DNA of 64,000 nucleotides, taken from contig JALHPU010000004.1 of assembly GCA_022842325.1 (NCBI GenBank), positions 112,204 to 176,203 on the forward strand, read 5' to 3'. This stretch comes from Sulfuritalea sp. Lineage in GTDB: Bacteria; Pseudomonadota; Gammaproteobacteria; Burkholderiales; Rhodocyclaceae. Below the pieces are notes generated by a model. It was given only the letters and a program-made list of their open reading frames with translations, did no database searches and was not told the DNA's origin. Both the position numbers and the translations under genes were made by a program. Below are positions 18,469 through 26,940 of this stretch, piece by piece (the stretch's first letter is position 1; every line of letters starts with the position of its first letter).

Positions 18469-19277
18469 CAGCGATCCTTCCATTCCGGCTTGCGCTTCTG
18501 CATGAAGGCATCGATGCCTTCCGCGGCATCCTCGGCCATCATGTTGCAGGCCATGGTTTCCGAGGCCAGCTGATAGGCGCCGTCGAGGCCCATCTCTAGC
18601 TGCTTGTAGAACATCTGCTTGCCCATGCCGATGGCCACCGCCGACTTGGCGCAGATCGAATCGGTCAGCTTCTTGACTTCGGCATCGAGTTGCTCGGGCG
18701 GCACCACGCGGTTGATCAGGCCGCGCCGCTGGGCTTCGGCGGCGTCGATGAAGTCGCCGGTGAGCAGCATTTCCATGGCCTGCTTGCGGCCCATGGCGCG
18801 CCCCAGCGCGACCGAGGGCGTGGCACAGAACAGGCCGACGTTGATGCCGGACACGGCGAACCGCGCGCCCTCGACGGCGACCGCCAGGTCGCACATGGCA
18901 ACCAGCTGGCAGCCGGCCGCGGTGGCGATGCCGTGGATGCGCGCGATTACCGGCTGCGGCATGTCGACGATGGTGGTCATCACCTTGCCGCATTGCCTGA
19001 ACAGCTTCTGCATGTAGGCCTTGCTGTGGTTGGCGCGCATCTGCTTGAGGTCGTGGCCGGAGCAGAAGGCCTTGCCGGCGCCGGCGATGACCACGGCGCG
19101 CACCGACTTGTCGGCGGCAATCGCATCGAGCGCGGCCTGCAACTCGGCCAGCAGTTCCTCGGACAGCGAATTGAACTGCGCCGGCCGGTTCAGCGTCAGG
19201 GTGGCAACACCTTCGCTGTCGCTGCGCAGCAGGATGGGCAATGTCGTTTCCGATGGGGTGCTTCCGGGTGCATTCAT
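18468..19277 (-). CDS. Enoyl-CoA hydratase/isomerase family protein, ECHDC3-like
   Basis: 269-aa crotonase-fold protein. The oxyanion-hole segments are present (AFCSGHDLKQM and the ATAAG stretch), and the sequence around NVGLFCATPSVAL and MFYKQLEMGLDGAYQ closely resembles the ECHDC3 group, including its C-terminal QKRKPEW. The two glutamates of classical enoyl-CoA hydratase are not kept: GCEL is GCQL, and the second Glu position is within SGINVG. Hydration of enoyl-CoA is therefore doubtful; the ECHDC3 reaction is not established. It sits in a block of acyl-CoA and lipid genes. Confidence 0.85.
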   Translation of the reverse strand: MNAPGSTPSETTLPILLRSDSEGVATLTLNRPAQFNSLSEELLAELQAALDAIAADKSVRAVVIAGAGKAFCSGHDLKQMRANHSKAYMQKLFRQCGKVMTTIVDMPQPVIARIHGIATAAGCQLVAMCDLAVAVEGARFAVSGINVGLFCATPSVALGRAMGRKQAMEMLLTGDFIDAAEAQRRGLINRVVPPEQLDAEVKKLTDSICAKSAVAIGMGKQMFYKQLEMGLDGAYQLASETMACNMMAEDAAEGIDAFMQKRKPEWKDR

Positions 19278-19311
19278 GGTGCGGCCTCCTCAGTGTTCTT
19301 CGCCAAAGCGA

Positions 19312-21726
19312 TCATTTTGCCGCAGAGCGGCCCTGCAATACCAGTTTGCGCTCGCCGCCGGCCCGCAGCGGCAGGTCGCGCACCGCCTGCCAAGGCTCGA
19401 CGAAGCGCCGGAAGTCGGGCGCCAGCACCAGGCCGGACTGGCCGCTCGAATGCATCATGCCGGAGTGCGCCGGATTGCCGAGGTCGTAGATGGCGCGCAG
19501 GCTCGCGGCGTGTTCGTTGAGATAGGGTTCGTCGCCCTTCAGATGGTAGCGGCCGACATTCACCGTGTAATTGTCGCCGCCGGTGGCGACGCGCAGCTCG
19601 AACCACGGCGCCAGCGCCTTGACCTTGGAAAACGGCCGGTGCTCGGCGCGCGCCAGATGCACCGCACCCCAGTGCCAGCGCGCCATGTCCGGGCCCAGGC
19701 GTTGCTGCAATTCGTCGAGGGCGCGATCGAGCGAGCGGCTGACCAGCGCGGCGCAGGTCTCCGCGGCCGGCGTCGCCTTGTCTTCGCACCACCAGGCATC
19801 GTCGCGTTCCAGCACGCCTTCGAGTGCCGCGCGAAAATCGCTGCGCCCGACCTGGCGCAGATACATTTCGTCGCCGCCCATTTCGTCGGCGAATACGGCG
19901 CGCGTCAGTTCGCGCGCCCAGGCCGCGAAAATCGTCGGGGCGACGTCGAGTGCGCGCATTTCGCCGCCGAAGCCGGCCAGGCGCTGCATGGCGGCCGCGC
20001 CCAGCGCGTGCGTCGGCTGCGCCTTTTGCAGCCAGGGCAGCAGGCGCTGCGCCGCCGGCGAAAAGACATCGGCCTGGATGCGGCGCAGGCTTTCCTTGTC
20101 GTGCTTCGGCTGCGCGCCGAGCAGCGTCTCGATGCGCTGCTGGCGGTAGGGCAAGGCCCATTCGCTGGTGAGGTAATGCGGATAGTCGGCGCTGGTGATA
20201 CGGTGATTGGCCGTGGCGATCCAGCCGCGCGGCGGGTCGATCTCGCGCGGCGTCCTGCCCGGATCGAGGAAGCCGCTCCAGTCGTAGCGCGCCTCCCAGC
20301 CCGGGGCCGGCGCCAGGCCGTGCAGATCGTTGGCGGCGTGGCGCAAGGGCACCCGCCCGGCGGCGATGAAGCCGATGCTGCCGGCGACATCGGCCACCAC
20401 CATGTTCTGCATCGGCGCGACGTACTTTTCCGCCGCCTTGACGAACTCGGCCACCGAGCCGGCGGCGCTGATCGCCAGCCCGCCATCGATGCTCGCGGCG
20501 TCGGCATCGAGCGCCGTCCAGCGCAGGGCGAGGGCGTAGGCCGGGCCGCCGGGCTTTCCCCTCAGGCCGGCGACCACGGCGGTGCCGGCATCGGAAATCA
20601 CCGGGCCGTGTCGAGTCGCGCGCACTTGCAGGGTCACGTCGGCCTGGCCCTTGACGCGGATGGTCTCGCTGAAACTCTCGAACGCGGCCCAGCCCGTCGG
20701 TGTGCGGTAGCGCGCCGGGTCGTCGGCCTTGAGCTGTTCCAGATAGACGTCCTGCACGTCGGGATTGGTGTTGGTCAGGCCCCAGGCGATGCGTTCGTTC
20801 TGGCCCATCACCAAGAGCGGCAGGCCCGGCATCGTGGCGCCGGCCACCTTGTGCCCGGGATATTCGAGGCGCGCGAAATACCACAGCGCCGGCGCCGTCA
20901 GCTTCAGGTGCGGGTCGTTGGCCAGCAGCGGCTTGCCCGATGCGGTGCGCGATCCGGCCAGCACCCAGTTGTTCGAACCGACGCCTTCGACGCCGGATTC
21001 CGGCGCGTCGAGCAGCGCACGCTGGCCCAGTTCGCCGCTGATGTTCAGCGCGCGATACAGCGCGGCGTAATCGCGCGCCGGCAAGGGCTTTTCACCGGGA
21101 TAAGGCGGCAGCAGCTGGTCGATGCGCGCCACCGGCAGGCTCAGCGCCAGACGCATGCGCAGCAGCTCGTTGCTCCAGTTGCCGCCGAGGTCCCAGGCCA
21201 TCATGATGCCCCAGGCCAGGGTGTCTTCCGGTGTCCAGGGTTCCGGCTGCAGGCCGAGGATCAGGAACTCGGGCGGCCGCGCCCGCAGGTGGTCGGCGAG
21301 AAAGGCGTTGATGCCGGCGGTGTAGGCCAGCACCGCGCCGCGCGCGTCGGCGCCCAGCGCGGCCCATTGCGCAGCGGCCGCACGGCGCACGCCGAGGGCG
21401 CGCAGGAACTTGTCGTTGTCCAGCGCGCCCGGACCGAAGGCTTCAGACAGCCGGCCGGCGCCGATGCGTTTATGGGTTTCCAGCTGCCACAGGCGATCCT
21501 GGGCATGGACGAAGCCGAGCCCGAACAGCACGGCATCGCGGCTGGCACCACGCAGCGTCGGAATGCCGTTGGCGTCGCGCTCAATGCTGATTTCCCCAGC
21601 CAGCCCGGCGACCTCCAGCCGCCCCTCGCTGACCGGCACCACGCGCTGCCACCAGATCACGGCAACCGCCACGGCGGTGACGAACAGCGCCAGCAGCAAG
21701 GCGCCGAAGCGCGGCAGCCAGATCAT
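19312..21726 (-). CDS. Penicillin acylase family protein (N-terminal nucleophile amidohydrolase)
   Basis: 804 aa. An N-terminal membrane segment or uncleaved signal (residues about 5-25) is followed by the alpha-chain region and then EGVGSNNWVLAG, where the Ser after Gly (about residue 249) would become the catalytic N-terminal Ser of the beta chain after self-cleavage. LLANDPHL is the usual follow-on. The substrate could be an N-acyl amide, including acyl-homoserine lactones, but cannot be decided here. Periplasmic location is likely. It is 13 nt downstream of an acyl-CoA ligase gene, which would activate a released fatty acid. Confidence 0.87.
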   Translation of the reverse strand: MIWLPRFGALLLALFVTAVAVAVIWWQRVVPVSEGRLEVAGLAGEISIERDANGIPTLRGASRDAVLFGLGFVHAQDRLWQLETHKRIGAGRLSEAFGPGALDNDKFLRALGVRRAAAAQWAALGADARGAVLAYTAGINAFLADHLRARPPEFLILGLQPEPWTPEDTLAWGIMMAWDLGGNWSNELLRMRLALSLPVARIDQLLPPYPGEKPLPARDYAALYRALNISGELGQRALLDAPESGVEGVGSNNWVLAGSRTASGKPLLANDPHLKLTAPALWYFARLEYPGHKVAGATMPGLPLLVMGQNERIAWGLTNTNPDVQDVYLEQLKADDPARYRTPTGWAAFESFSETIRVKGQADVTLQVRATRHGPVISDAGTAVVAGLRGKPGGPAYALALRWTALDADAASIDGGLAISAAGSVAEFVKAAEKYVAPMQNMVVADVAGSIGFIAAGRVPLRHAANDLHGLAPAPGWEARYDWSGFLDPGRTPREIDPPRGWIATANHRITSADYPHYLTSEWALPYRQQRIETLLGAQPKHDKESLRRIQADVFSPAAQRLLPWLQKAQPTHALGAAAMQRLAGFGGEMRALDVAPTIFAAWARELTRAVFADEMGGDEMYLRQVGRSDFRAALEGVLERDDAWWCEDKATPAAETCAALVSRSLDRALDELQQRLGPDMARWHWGAVHLARAEHRPFSKVKALAPWFELRVATGGDNYTVNVGRYHLKGDEPYLNEHAASLRAIYDLGNPAHSGMMHSSGQSGLVLAPDFRRFVEPWQAVRDLPLRAGGERKLVLQGRSAAK

Positions 21727-21739
21727 CTGCGGCGCTCCG

Positions 21740-23377
21740 TCATTCGATGGCGGAGGTGGACTTGGCCTTCTCGCGCAGCACGTATTTCTGGATCTTGCCG
21801 GTCGAAGTCTTCGGCAGCGCCTCGAAGATGAACTTCTTCGGCACCTTGAAACGCGCCATGCGTTCGCGGCAGAACTCGGTCAGCTCTTCCGCGGTGACGG
21901 TCGCGCCTTCGCGCAGTTCGATGAAGGCGCAGGGCACCTCGCCCCACTTCTCGTCTGGGGTGGCGACCACCGCGGCGCCCATCACCGCCGGATGGCGATA
22001 CAGCGTGTCCTCGACCTCGATCGACGAAATGTTCTCGCCACCCGAGATGATCACGTCCTTGCTGCGGTCCTTGATCTTGACGTAGCCGTCGGGCTGCATC
22101 ACGGCAAGGTCGCCGGTGTGGTACCAGCCGCCGCGGAAGGCCTCTTCGGTGGCCCTGGGGTTCTTCAGGTAGCCCTTCATGACGATGTTGCCGCGAAACA
22201 TGATCTCGCCCATGGTCTGGTCGTCCCACGGCACCGGCTGCATGGTCTCCGGGTCCATCACCGTGATGCCTTCCTGGCAGTGGTAGCGCACGCCCTGGCG
22301 GCCGTTGAGGCGTACCTGCTCATCGAGCGGCAGTTCCAGCCATTCGTCGTGCTTGGCGCAGACCGCGGCGGGACCGTAGGTTTCGGTCAGGCCGTAGACG
22401 TGGGTGATGTTGAAGCCGATATTGTTCATGCCCTCGATCACCGCAGCGGGCGGCGGCGCGGCGGCGACCAGCGCCGAGACCTTGTGGTTGATGCCTTCGC
22501 GCCACGCGGCCGGGGCGCTGACCAGCATCGAATGCACGATCGGTGCGCCGCAGTAGTGGCTGACCTTGTGCTCGCGGATCGCGTCGAGGATCAGCTTGGG
22601 GTCGACCCGGCGCAGGCAGACGTTGGTGCCGGAATTGGCCGCCACGGTCCACGGGAAGCACCAGCCGTTGCAGTGGAACATCGGCAGGGTCCACAGGTAG
22701 ATCGACTGCGGCGGCATGCCCCAGGAGACGATGTTGGACAGCGCGTTGAGGTAGGCGCCGCGATGGTGATAGACGACGCCCTTGGGGTTGCCGGTGGTGC
22801 CCGAGGTGTAGTTGAGCGAGATCGACTCCCACTCGTCAGCCGGGGTCTTCCAAGCGTAGTCGGGATTGCCGCTGGCGAGGAAGCTCTCGAAGTCGATGCT
22901 GCCGACGCGTTCGCCGGGACCGCTGTACTCGGGATCGTCGACATCGACGACGAATATTTCGCGTCCCAGGCCTGCCAGGGCCTTCTCGACCATCGGAGAA
23001 TACTCGCGGTCGGTGATCAGCACCTTGGCTTCGCCGTGGTTGAGCATGAAGGCGATCGACTCCGGATCGAGGCGCGTGTTCAGGGTATTCAGCACCGCGC
23101 CGCACATCGGCACGCCGAAATGGCACTCGAACATCTCGGGCGTGTTGTTGAGCATCACCGCCACCGTGTCGCCGGCGCCGACTCCTTGTGCCGCCAGCGC
23201 CGAGGCCAGGCGCCGGCTGCGCGCGTATTCCTGCCCCCAGGTGTAGCGGCGACTGCCGTGGATCGACGCCACGCGCTCGGGATAGATGTAGGCCGAGCGC
23301 TCGATGAAGGAAAGCGGCGTCAGTGGTACATAGTTGGCCGGATTCTTGTCCAGCCCGGTGGCGTAGGGATTGCTCAT
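21740..23377 (-). CDS. AMP-forming acyl-CoA synthetase
   Basis: 545 aa from MSNPYATGLD. Motifs: YTSGTTGNPKGVVYHH (AMP/phosphate binding), HVYGLTETYGPA, GWYHTGDLAV, IKDRSKDVIISGGENIS and the C-terminal catalytic Lys in KTSTGKIQKYVLR. The architecture is closest to medium-chain or 3-methylmercaptopropionate (DmdB-like) CoA ligases. Upstream frame extension was rejected because it overlaps non-coding and lipoprotein-gene sequence. It lies 13 nt after the lipoprotein gene of the MCE transporter, which suggests activation of an imported acyl compound. Confidence 0.88.
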   Translation of the reverse strand: MSNPYATGLDKNPANYVPLTPLSFIERSAYIYPERVASIHGSRRYTWGQEYARSRRLASALAAQGVGAGDTVAVMLNNTPEMFECHFGVPMCGAVLNTLNTRLDPESIAFMLNHGEAKVLITDREYSPMVEKALAGLGREIFVVDVDDPEYSGPGERVGSIDFESFLASGNPDYAWKTPADEWESISLNYTSGTTGNPKGVVYHHRGAYLNALSNIVSWGMPPQSIYLWTLPMFHCNGWCFPWTVAANSGTNVCLRRVDPKLILDAIREHKVSHYCGAPIVHSMLVSAPAAWREGINHKVSALVAAAPPPAAVIEGMNNIGFNITHVYGLTETYGPAAVCAKHDEWLELPLDEQVRLNGRQGVRYHCQEGITVMDPETMQPVPWDDQTMGEIMFRGNIVMKGYLKNPRATEEAFRGGWYHTGDLAVMQPDGYVKIKDRSKDVIISGGENISSIEVEDTLYRHPAVMGAAVVATPDEKWGEVPCAFIELREGATVTAEELTEFCRERMARFKVPKKFIFEALPKTSTGKIQKYVLREKAKSTSAIE

Positions 23378-23390
23378 CGGGGTTACCTTT

Positions 23391-23996
23391 CTAGGTTTTG
23401 CAGCGTTCAACGATAGCAGGCTTTTCGCGCGTGACGTCGGCCAGCCAGCCGGCCAGATCGACGGCCAGCGCCTGCGCCGCGTCGCGCGTGGCGGCGGCAC
23501 CGCCGCGCGCATCCGGCGTCGGCGCCGGCTTCTGGATATGCAAGGTACGGCGCGCGAGTACCTCCGCACCGCGCCGCGGCATCAATTGTGCGCGCACGTC
23601 GAGCACCGCGAAGCTTTGCTGCGGATCATCGAAGCGCTGCTCCAGCTCGTCCACCACCAGTTGCAAACGGCAGCCGCCAGCAGCGGGTTCCGCCTCGGCA
23701 AACACCAGGCGGCGCTTGAGCAGGGCCGCCAGCAGTTCGGCCGGCGGCGCGGCCCAGCGGCTCTCGACATAACTGCGCCGCTGCAAGGGCTCGGCGTAGG
23801 CAAGACGGAAATACATGGCCGGACCGGCCAGCCACGATGCGGCCTGGACATTCACGGCGGCCAGCGGCAGGCGCGCCGCCGCGGCGCTGCCGTCGAGGCT
23901 GCCAAAATCGTAGCGAACCGGATCGGCCGTCCGCACATTGCCGCCGCATGCCGCCAGCAGCAGCACCGCAAGCATCGCCAGCAGCCGCTTCATCAT
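23391..23996 (-). CDS. ABC-type transport auxiliary lipoprotein (PqiC-like)
   Basis: 201 aa. The signal peptide ends in a lipobox LLAAC (Cys about residue 17). The rest matches the small outer-membrane lipoproteins that accompany MCE transporters (PqiC/DUF330-like; beta-rich, with RSYVESRWAAPPAELL). It presumably links the periplasmic MCE component to the outer membrane. The start ATG overlaps the MCE-protein stop (ATGA). Confidence 0.78.
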   Translation of the reverse strand: MMKRLLAMLAVLLLAACGGNVRTADPVRYDFGSLDGSAAAARLPLAAVNVQAASWLAGPAMYFRLAYAEPLQRRSYVESRWAAPPAELLAALLKRRLVFAEAEPAAGGCRLQLVVDELEQRFDDPQQSFAVLDVRAQLMPRRGAEVLARRTLHIQKPAPTPDARGGAAATRDAAQALAVDLAGWLADVTREKPAIVERCKT

Positions 23997-24940
23997 CGCC
24001 CTCCTCCCGTTTTTGCCGGTGCCGCAAAGCCGGTCTCGCCGGGGCCGGGGCTTGCCCCGCCGCGGCCGAACAGCAGCATTTGCGGATTGTTTTCCAGGCT
24101 CTCCAGCACCCGCGACAGCTGACGCGAACTGGTTGCCAGCTCCTGCATCAGCTGGTTGGCACGCGGCAGGGTGCTGCCGGTCAGCTCCTCGCCGGCGCTG
24201 CCGGCGATCTGCTCGAAGCGGCGCGACAGGATGCCCATCGACTTTACCAGCTCGCGCATCTCGGCAGCCAGCGGAGCGCTCTCGCCCGCGGTCTTTTCGA
24301 CATGCGCGAGAATCTGCCGCAAGCTGCGCAGGTTTTGCTCCGAAAGCGCCTCGCGCGCCGCGGCCAGAATCGCCGGCATTTCGCGCAAGCCATCCGACGC
24401 GGTGGCCAGGTTGTCCAGCGTGCGCGAGAGGTTCTGCAGGTTCTTGTCGTCCAGCAGTGTGGCCAAGCGAATCGAGACCGCACTGATCTGGCCGACGATG
24501 TCGTTGGCCCGTTCGCCCAGCGTATCGAACAGGGTCGGCCGCAAGGGAATCCGCGGCGGATCGCCTGCCTTCATGGGCAAAGGCTCCGGCGACGATCCGT
24601 CATCCTCGATCTGCACATAGGCCAGCCCGGTCACTCCCTGATATCCGAGCTGGGCGGTGGTGCCGCGGGTCAGCTTGAAGCGGCTGTCGAGCTTGATGCG
24701 CACCAGGATCAGGCGCGGATCGGCTTGATCCTGGTCGATGGCGGCCACCTTGCCGGCGCGAATGCCGCGATAGCGCACCTGCGCCTGGACGTTGAGTCCG
24801 GTCACATTGCGCCGCGTTTCGAGTATGTAGGTCGCCGTCGATTCGTCGCTCTGCCCCAGCCACCAGAGGGCAATCGCCGCGGCAATCCCGAGCAGGAGCG
24901 TAAATATGCCGGCAGCCAGTGCGTGGGATCGGTTTTCCAT
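23993..24940 (-). CDS. MlaD-family MCE-domain lipid-binding protein
   Basis: 315 aa. Single N-terminal membrane anchor (ALAAGIFTLLLGIAAAIALWW), then an MCE domain about 38-120 (VTGLNVQAQVRYRGIRAGKV, GYQGVTGLAYVQI), then a long helical tail rich in Leu and Ala, as in Pqi/Mla-type needle or ring proteins. MCE proteins form hexamers that bind lipids between the membranes. Second-to-last gene of the four-gene transporter. Confidence 0.87.
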   Translation of the reverse strand: MENRSHALAAGIFTLLLGIAAAIALWWLGQSDESTATYILETRRNVTGLNVQAQVRYRGIRAGKVAAIDQDQADPRLILVRIKLDSRFKLTRGTTAQLGYQGVTGLAYVQIEDDGSSPEPLPMKAGDPPRIPLRPTLFDTLGERANDIVGQISAVSIRLATLLDDKNLQNLSRTLDNLATASDGLREMPAILAAAREALSEQNLRSLRQILAHVEKTAGESAPLAAEMRELVKSMGILSRRFEQIAGSAGEELTGSTLPRANQLMQELATSSRQLSRVLESLENNPQMLLFGRGGASPGPGETGFAAPAKTGGGR

Positions 24941-24952
24941 GGTCGAGGGCCT

Positions 24953-25744
24953 TTACTGTCGGGGCTGCAGCGGATCATGCCCTGAATTCTGCAGGGCGCG
25001 CACGCTGCGCTCGGAAAGGAAGAAGTTGCGGATGAAGGGATGGTCGATGTGCATGATTTCGTCGGTCGTGCCATAGGCCAGGATGCGATGTTCGGCGAGC
25101 ACGGCGACCCGCGTGGACAATGCGGCCAGGGTATCGAGGTCGTGCGTCACCAGCAGCACGGTGAGGCCGAGCTCGTCGCCGAGCATGCGGATCAGGCGCA
25201 CGAAGCTGTCCGAACGGTCGGGGTCGAGGCCGGCGGTCGGCTCGTCGAGCAGCAGCAGTTCCGGTTCCAGCGCCAGGGCCCGCGCCAGGGCCACGCGCTT
25301 GATCATGCCGCCGGAAAGCTCGGCCGGCATCAGCTTGCCGTGGCGCGGCAGCAATTCCACCATCGACAGCTTGAGCATCACCAAATCGTGGATCGCGCCC
25401 TCGTCGTAGCGCTTCAGCTCGCGCAGCGGAAAGGCGATGTTGTCGAACACGTTGAAGGCGGAAAACAGCGCCCCATGCTGGAACAGCACGCCGAATCGCT
25501 GCCGCAGCGCGCGCTCGCGCGCGATGCCGCCGCCGAACAGCGGTTCGCCGAAGATCTCGATCGTGCCCCCGGTCGGCGTCAGCAGGCCGACCACCATGCG
25601 CAGCAAGGTGGTCTTGCCGCTGCCGGAACCGCCCACCAGCGAAACCAGTTCGCCACGTTCGATGTCGAGGTTCAGGCCCTGGTGGACCCAGACCTCGCCG
25701 AAGCGGATCGACAGGTCGCGGATGCGGATCACCGGCGTCGTCAT
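24953..25744 (-). CDS. MlaF-family ABC transporter ATPase (MCE transporter)
   Basis: 263 aa from MTTPVIRIRD. Walker A GGSGSGKTTLL, signature ELSGGMIKRVALARAL (the SGGM-x-K-R variant is diagnostic of MlaF-like ATPases), Walker B LLLLDEPTAGLDP and H-loop THD. It drives lipid transport by the MlaE-like permease. The ATG follows the permease stop by 4 nt. Confidence 0.9.
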   Translation of the reverse strand: MTTPVIRIRDLSIRFGEVWVHQGLNLDIERGELVSLVGGSGSGKTTLLRMVVGLLTPTGGTIEIFGEPLFGGGIARERALRQRFGVLFQHGALFSAFNVFDNIAFPLRELKRYDEGAIHDLVMLKLSMVELLPRHGKLMPAELSGGMIKRVALARALALEPELLLLDEPTAGLDPDRSDSFVRLIRMLGDELGLTVLLVTHDLDTLAALSTRVAVLAEHRILAYGTTDEIMHIDHPFIRNFFLSERSVRALQNSGHDPLQPRQ

Positions 25745-25748
25745 GGCG

Positions 25749-26873
25749 TCACATTCCTCCGGGCAGGCCGATGCCGCGCGTGGCGACGGCAAAAATCGCG
25801 TCGATGATGATGACCAGGGTTATCGCCGTCACCACCGACGCGGTGGTGTTGGCCGACAGGCTTTCGGTGTTGGGCCGCACGCGCAGGCCGAAGTGGCAGG
25901 CCACCAGGGCGACGAACATGCCGAAGACTGCGCCCTTGGCCAAGCCGATCCAGAGATTGGCCTCCGGCACCACGCGCGGCAGGGTCTGGAAGAAAAAGCC
26001 GTAGGAAATGTCGAGCTGCACCTGGGCCGAGACCATGCCGCCGATCAGCGCGATCGCCGTGCTCCACAGCACCAGCAGCGGCATGGCGATGGTCAGCGCC
26101 ACCACCTTGGGAAATATCAGGCGCAGTCCGCGCTGCACGCCCATGGTCGACAAGGCGTCGATTTCTTCGGTGACGCGCATCACGCCCAACTGTGCCGTCA
26201 TCGCCGAGCCCGAGCGCCCGGCAACCAGCACCGCGACCAGCACCGGCCCCAGTTCGCGCACCAAACCGAGGCCGATGATATTGATGATGAATATGTCGGC
26301 GCCGAACTGCTTGAGCTGCAGGGCCGACAGGTAGGACAACACCACCCCGATGAGAAAGCCGACCAGGGCGGTGACCGGCATCGCACGGACTCCGCTCTTA
26401 TACAGATTGGCTGAAATCTCGCGCCGCGGCAGATCGGCCGGGAAGCGCGCGACATGCGCCAGATTCAATCCGAACTGGCCGATCAGGGCGACGAAATCGA
26501 CCACGTGGCGGCCGATGTTTATCACCGCGCTGCCGATCACGATCGCGCCCTGCAGGGGTGAAACGGGGGCGACCACGGCCCGCGGTACCTGATCCGCGGT
26601 ATCGATCCGCTCGAAGATGCGCCGGTGTTCCGGCCGGATCAGCAGCAATTCCGGCAGGGCCCGGCCCCAGGCACGCCACAGCAGGATGGCGCCGGCGCTG
26701 TCGAGTGCCTCGACCTCCAGGCAGTCCCAGCTGCCGGCCGGCTCGGCAGCGCGGCTCAGTTCGGCCGTCAGGCGCGCCGCATCCTCGGAGGTGGTTGCCA
26801 GCGTCCAGCGTCCGGCAAGTCTGACCACGCGTTCGCCGTCGCGTACGATCGATTCAATATGCGCTGCGGACAT
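25749..26873 (-). CDS. MlaE-family permease with N-terminal STAS-like domain
   Basis: 374 aa. Residues about 1-110 are soluble and resemble a STAS domain (VVRLAGRWTLATTSEDAARL, VEALDSAGAILLW); in Mla this part is a separate gene, mlaB. The rest is the MlaE permease with VGFLIGVVLSYLSALQLKQFG, GLVRELGPVLVAVLVAGRSGSA and GVMRVTEEIDAL. It is the first gene of the MCE operon. Direction of lipid transport cannot be inferred. Confidence 0.9.
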   Translation of the reverse strand: MSAAHIESIVRDGERVVRLAGRWTLATTSEDAARLTAELSRAAEPAGSWDCLEVEALDSAGAILLWRAWGRALPELLLIRPEHRRIFERIDTADQVPRAVVAPVSPLQGAIVIGSAVINIGRHVVDFVALIGQFGLNLAHVARFPADLPRREISANLYKSGVRAMPVTALVGFLIGVVLSYLSALQLKQFGADIFIINIIGLGLVRELGPVLVAVLVAGRSGSAMTAQLGVMRVTEEIDALSTMGVQRGLRLIFPKVVALTIAMPLLVLWSTAIALIGGMVSAQVQLDISYGFFFQTLPRVVPEANLWIGLAKGAVFGMFVALVACHFGLRVRPNTESLSANTTASVVTAITLVIIIDAIFAVATRGIGLPGGM

Positions 26874-26940
26874 CAGGCGGGCATGGGCGCTGGAAGCCAG
26901 GGAGGGATTCGATTATAGCCACGCAACATCGGCCGGAATC

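Noticed and set aside
20184..20207. Further copy of the 24-bp element in the acylase gene
   Set aside because: Mismatches in both blocks and fully coding; too weak.
23163..23186. Further copy of the 24-bp element in the acyl-CoA ligase gene
   Set aside because: Encodes GVGAGDTVAVML, a naturally conserved stretch in this enzyme family; the match is explained by protein conservation and codon bias.
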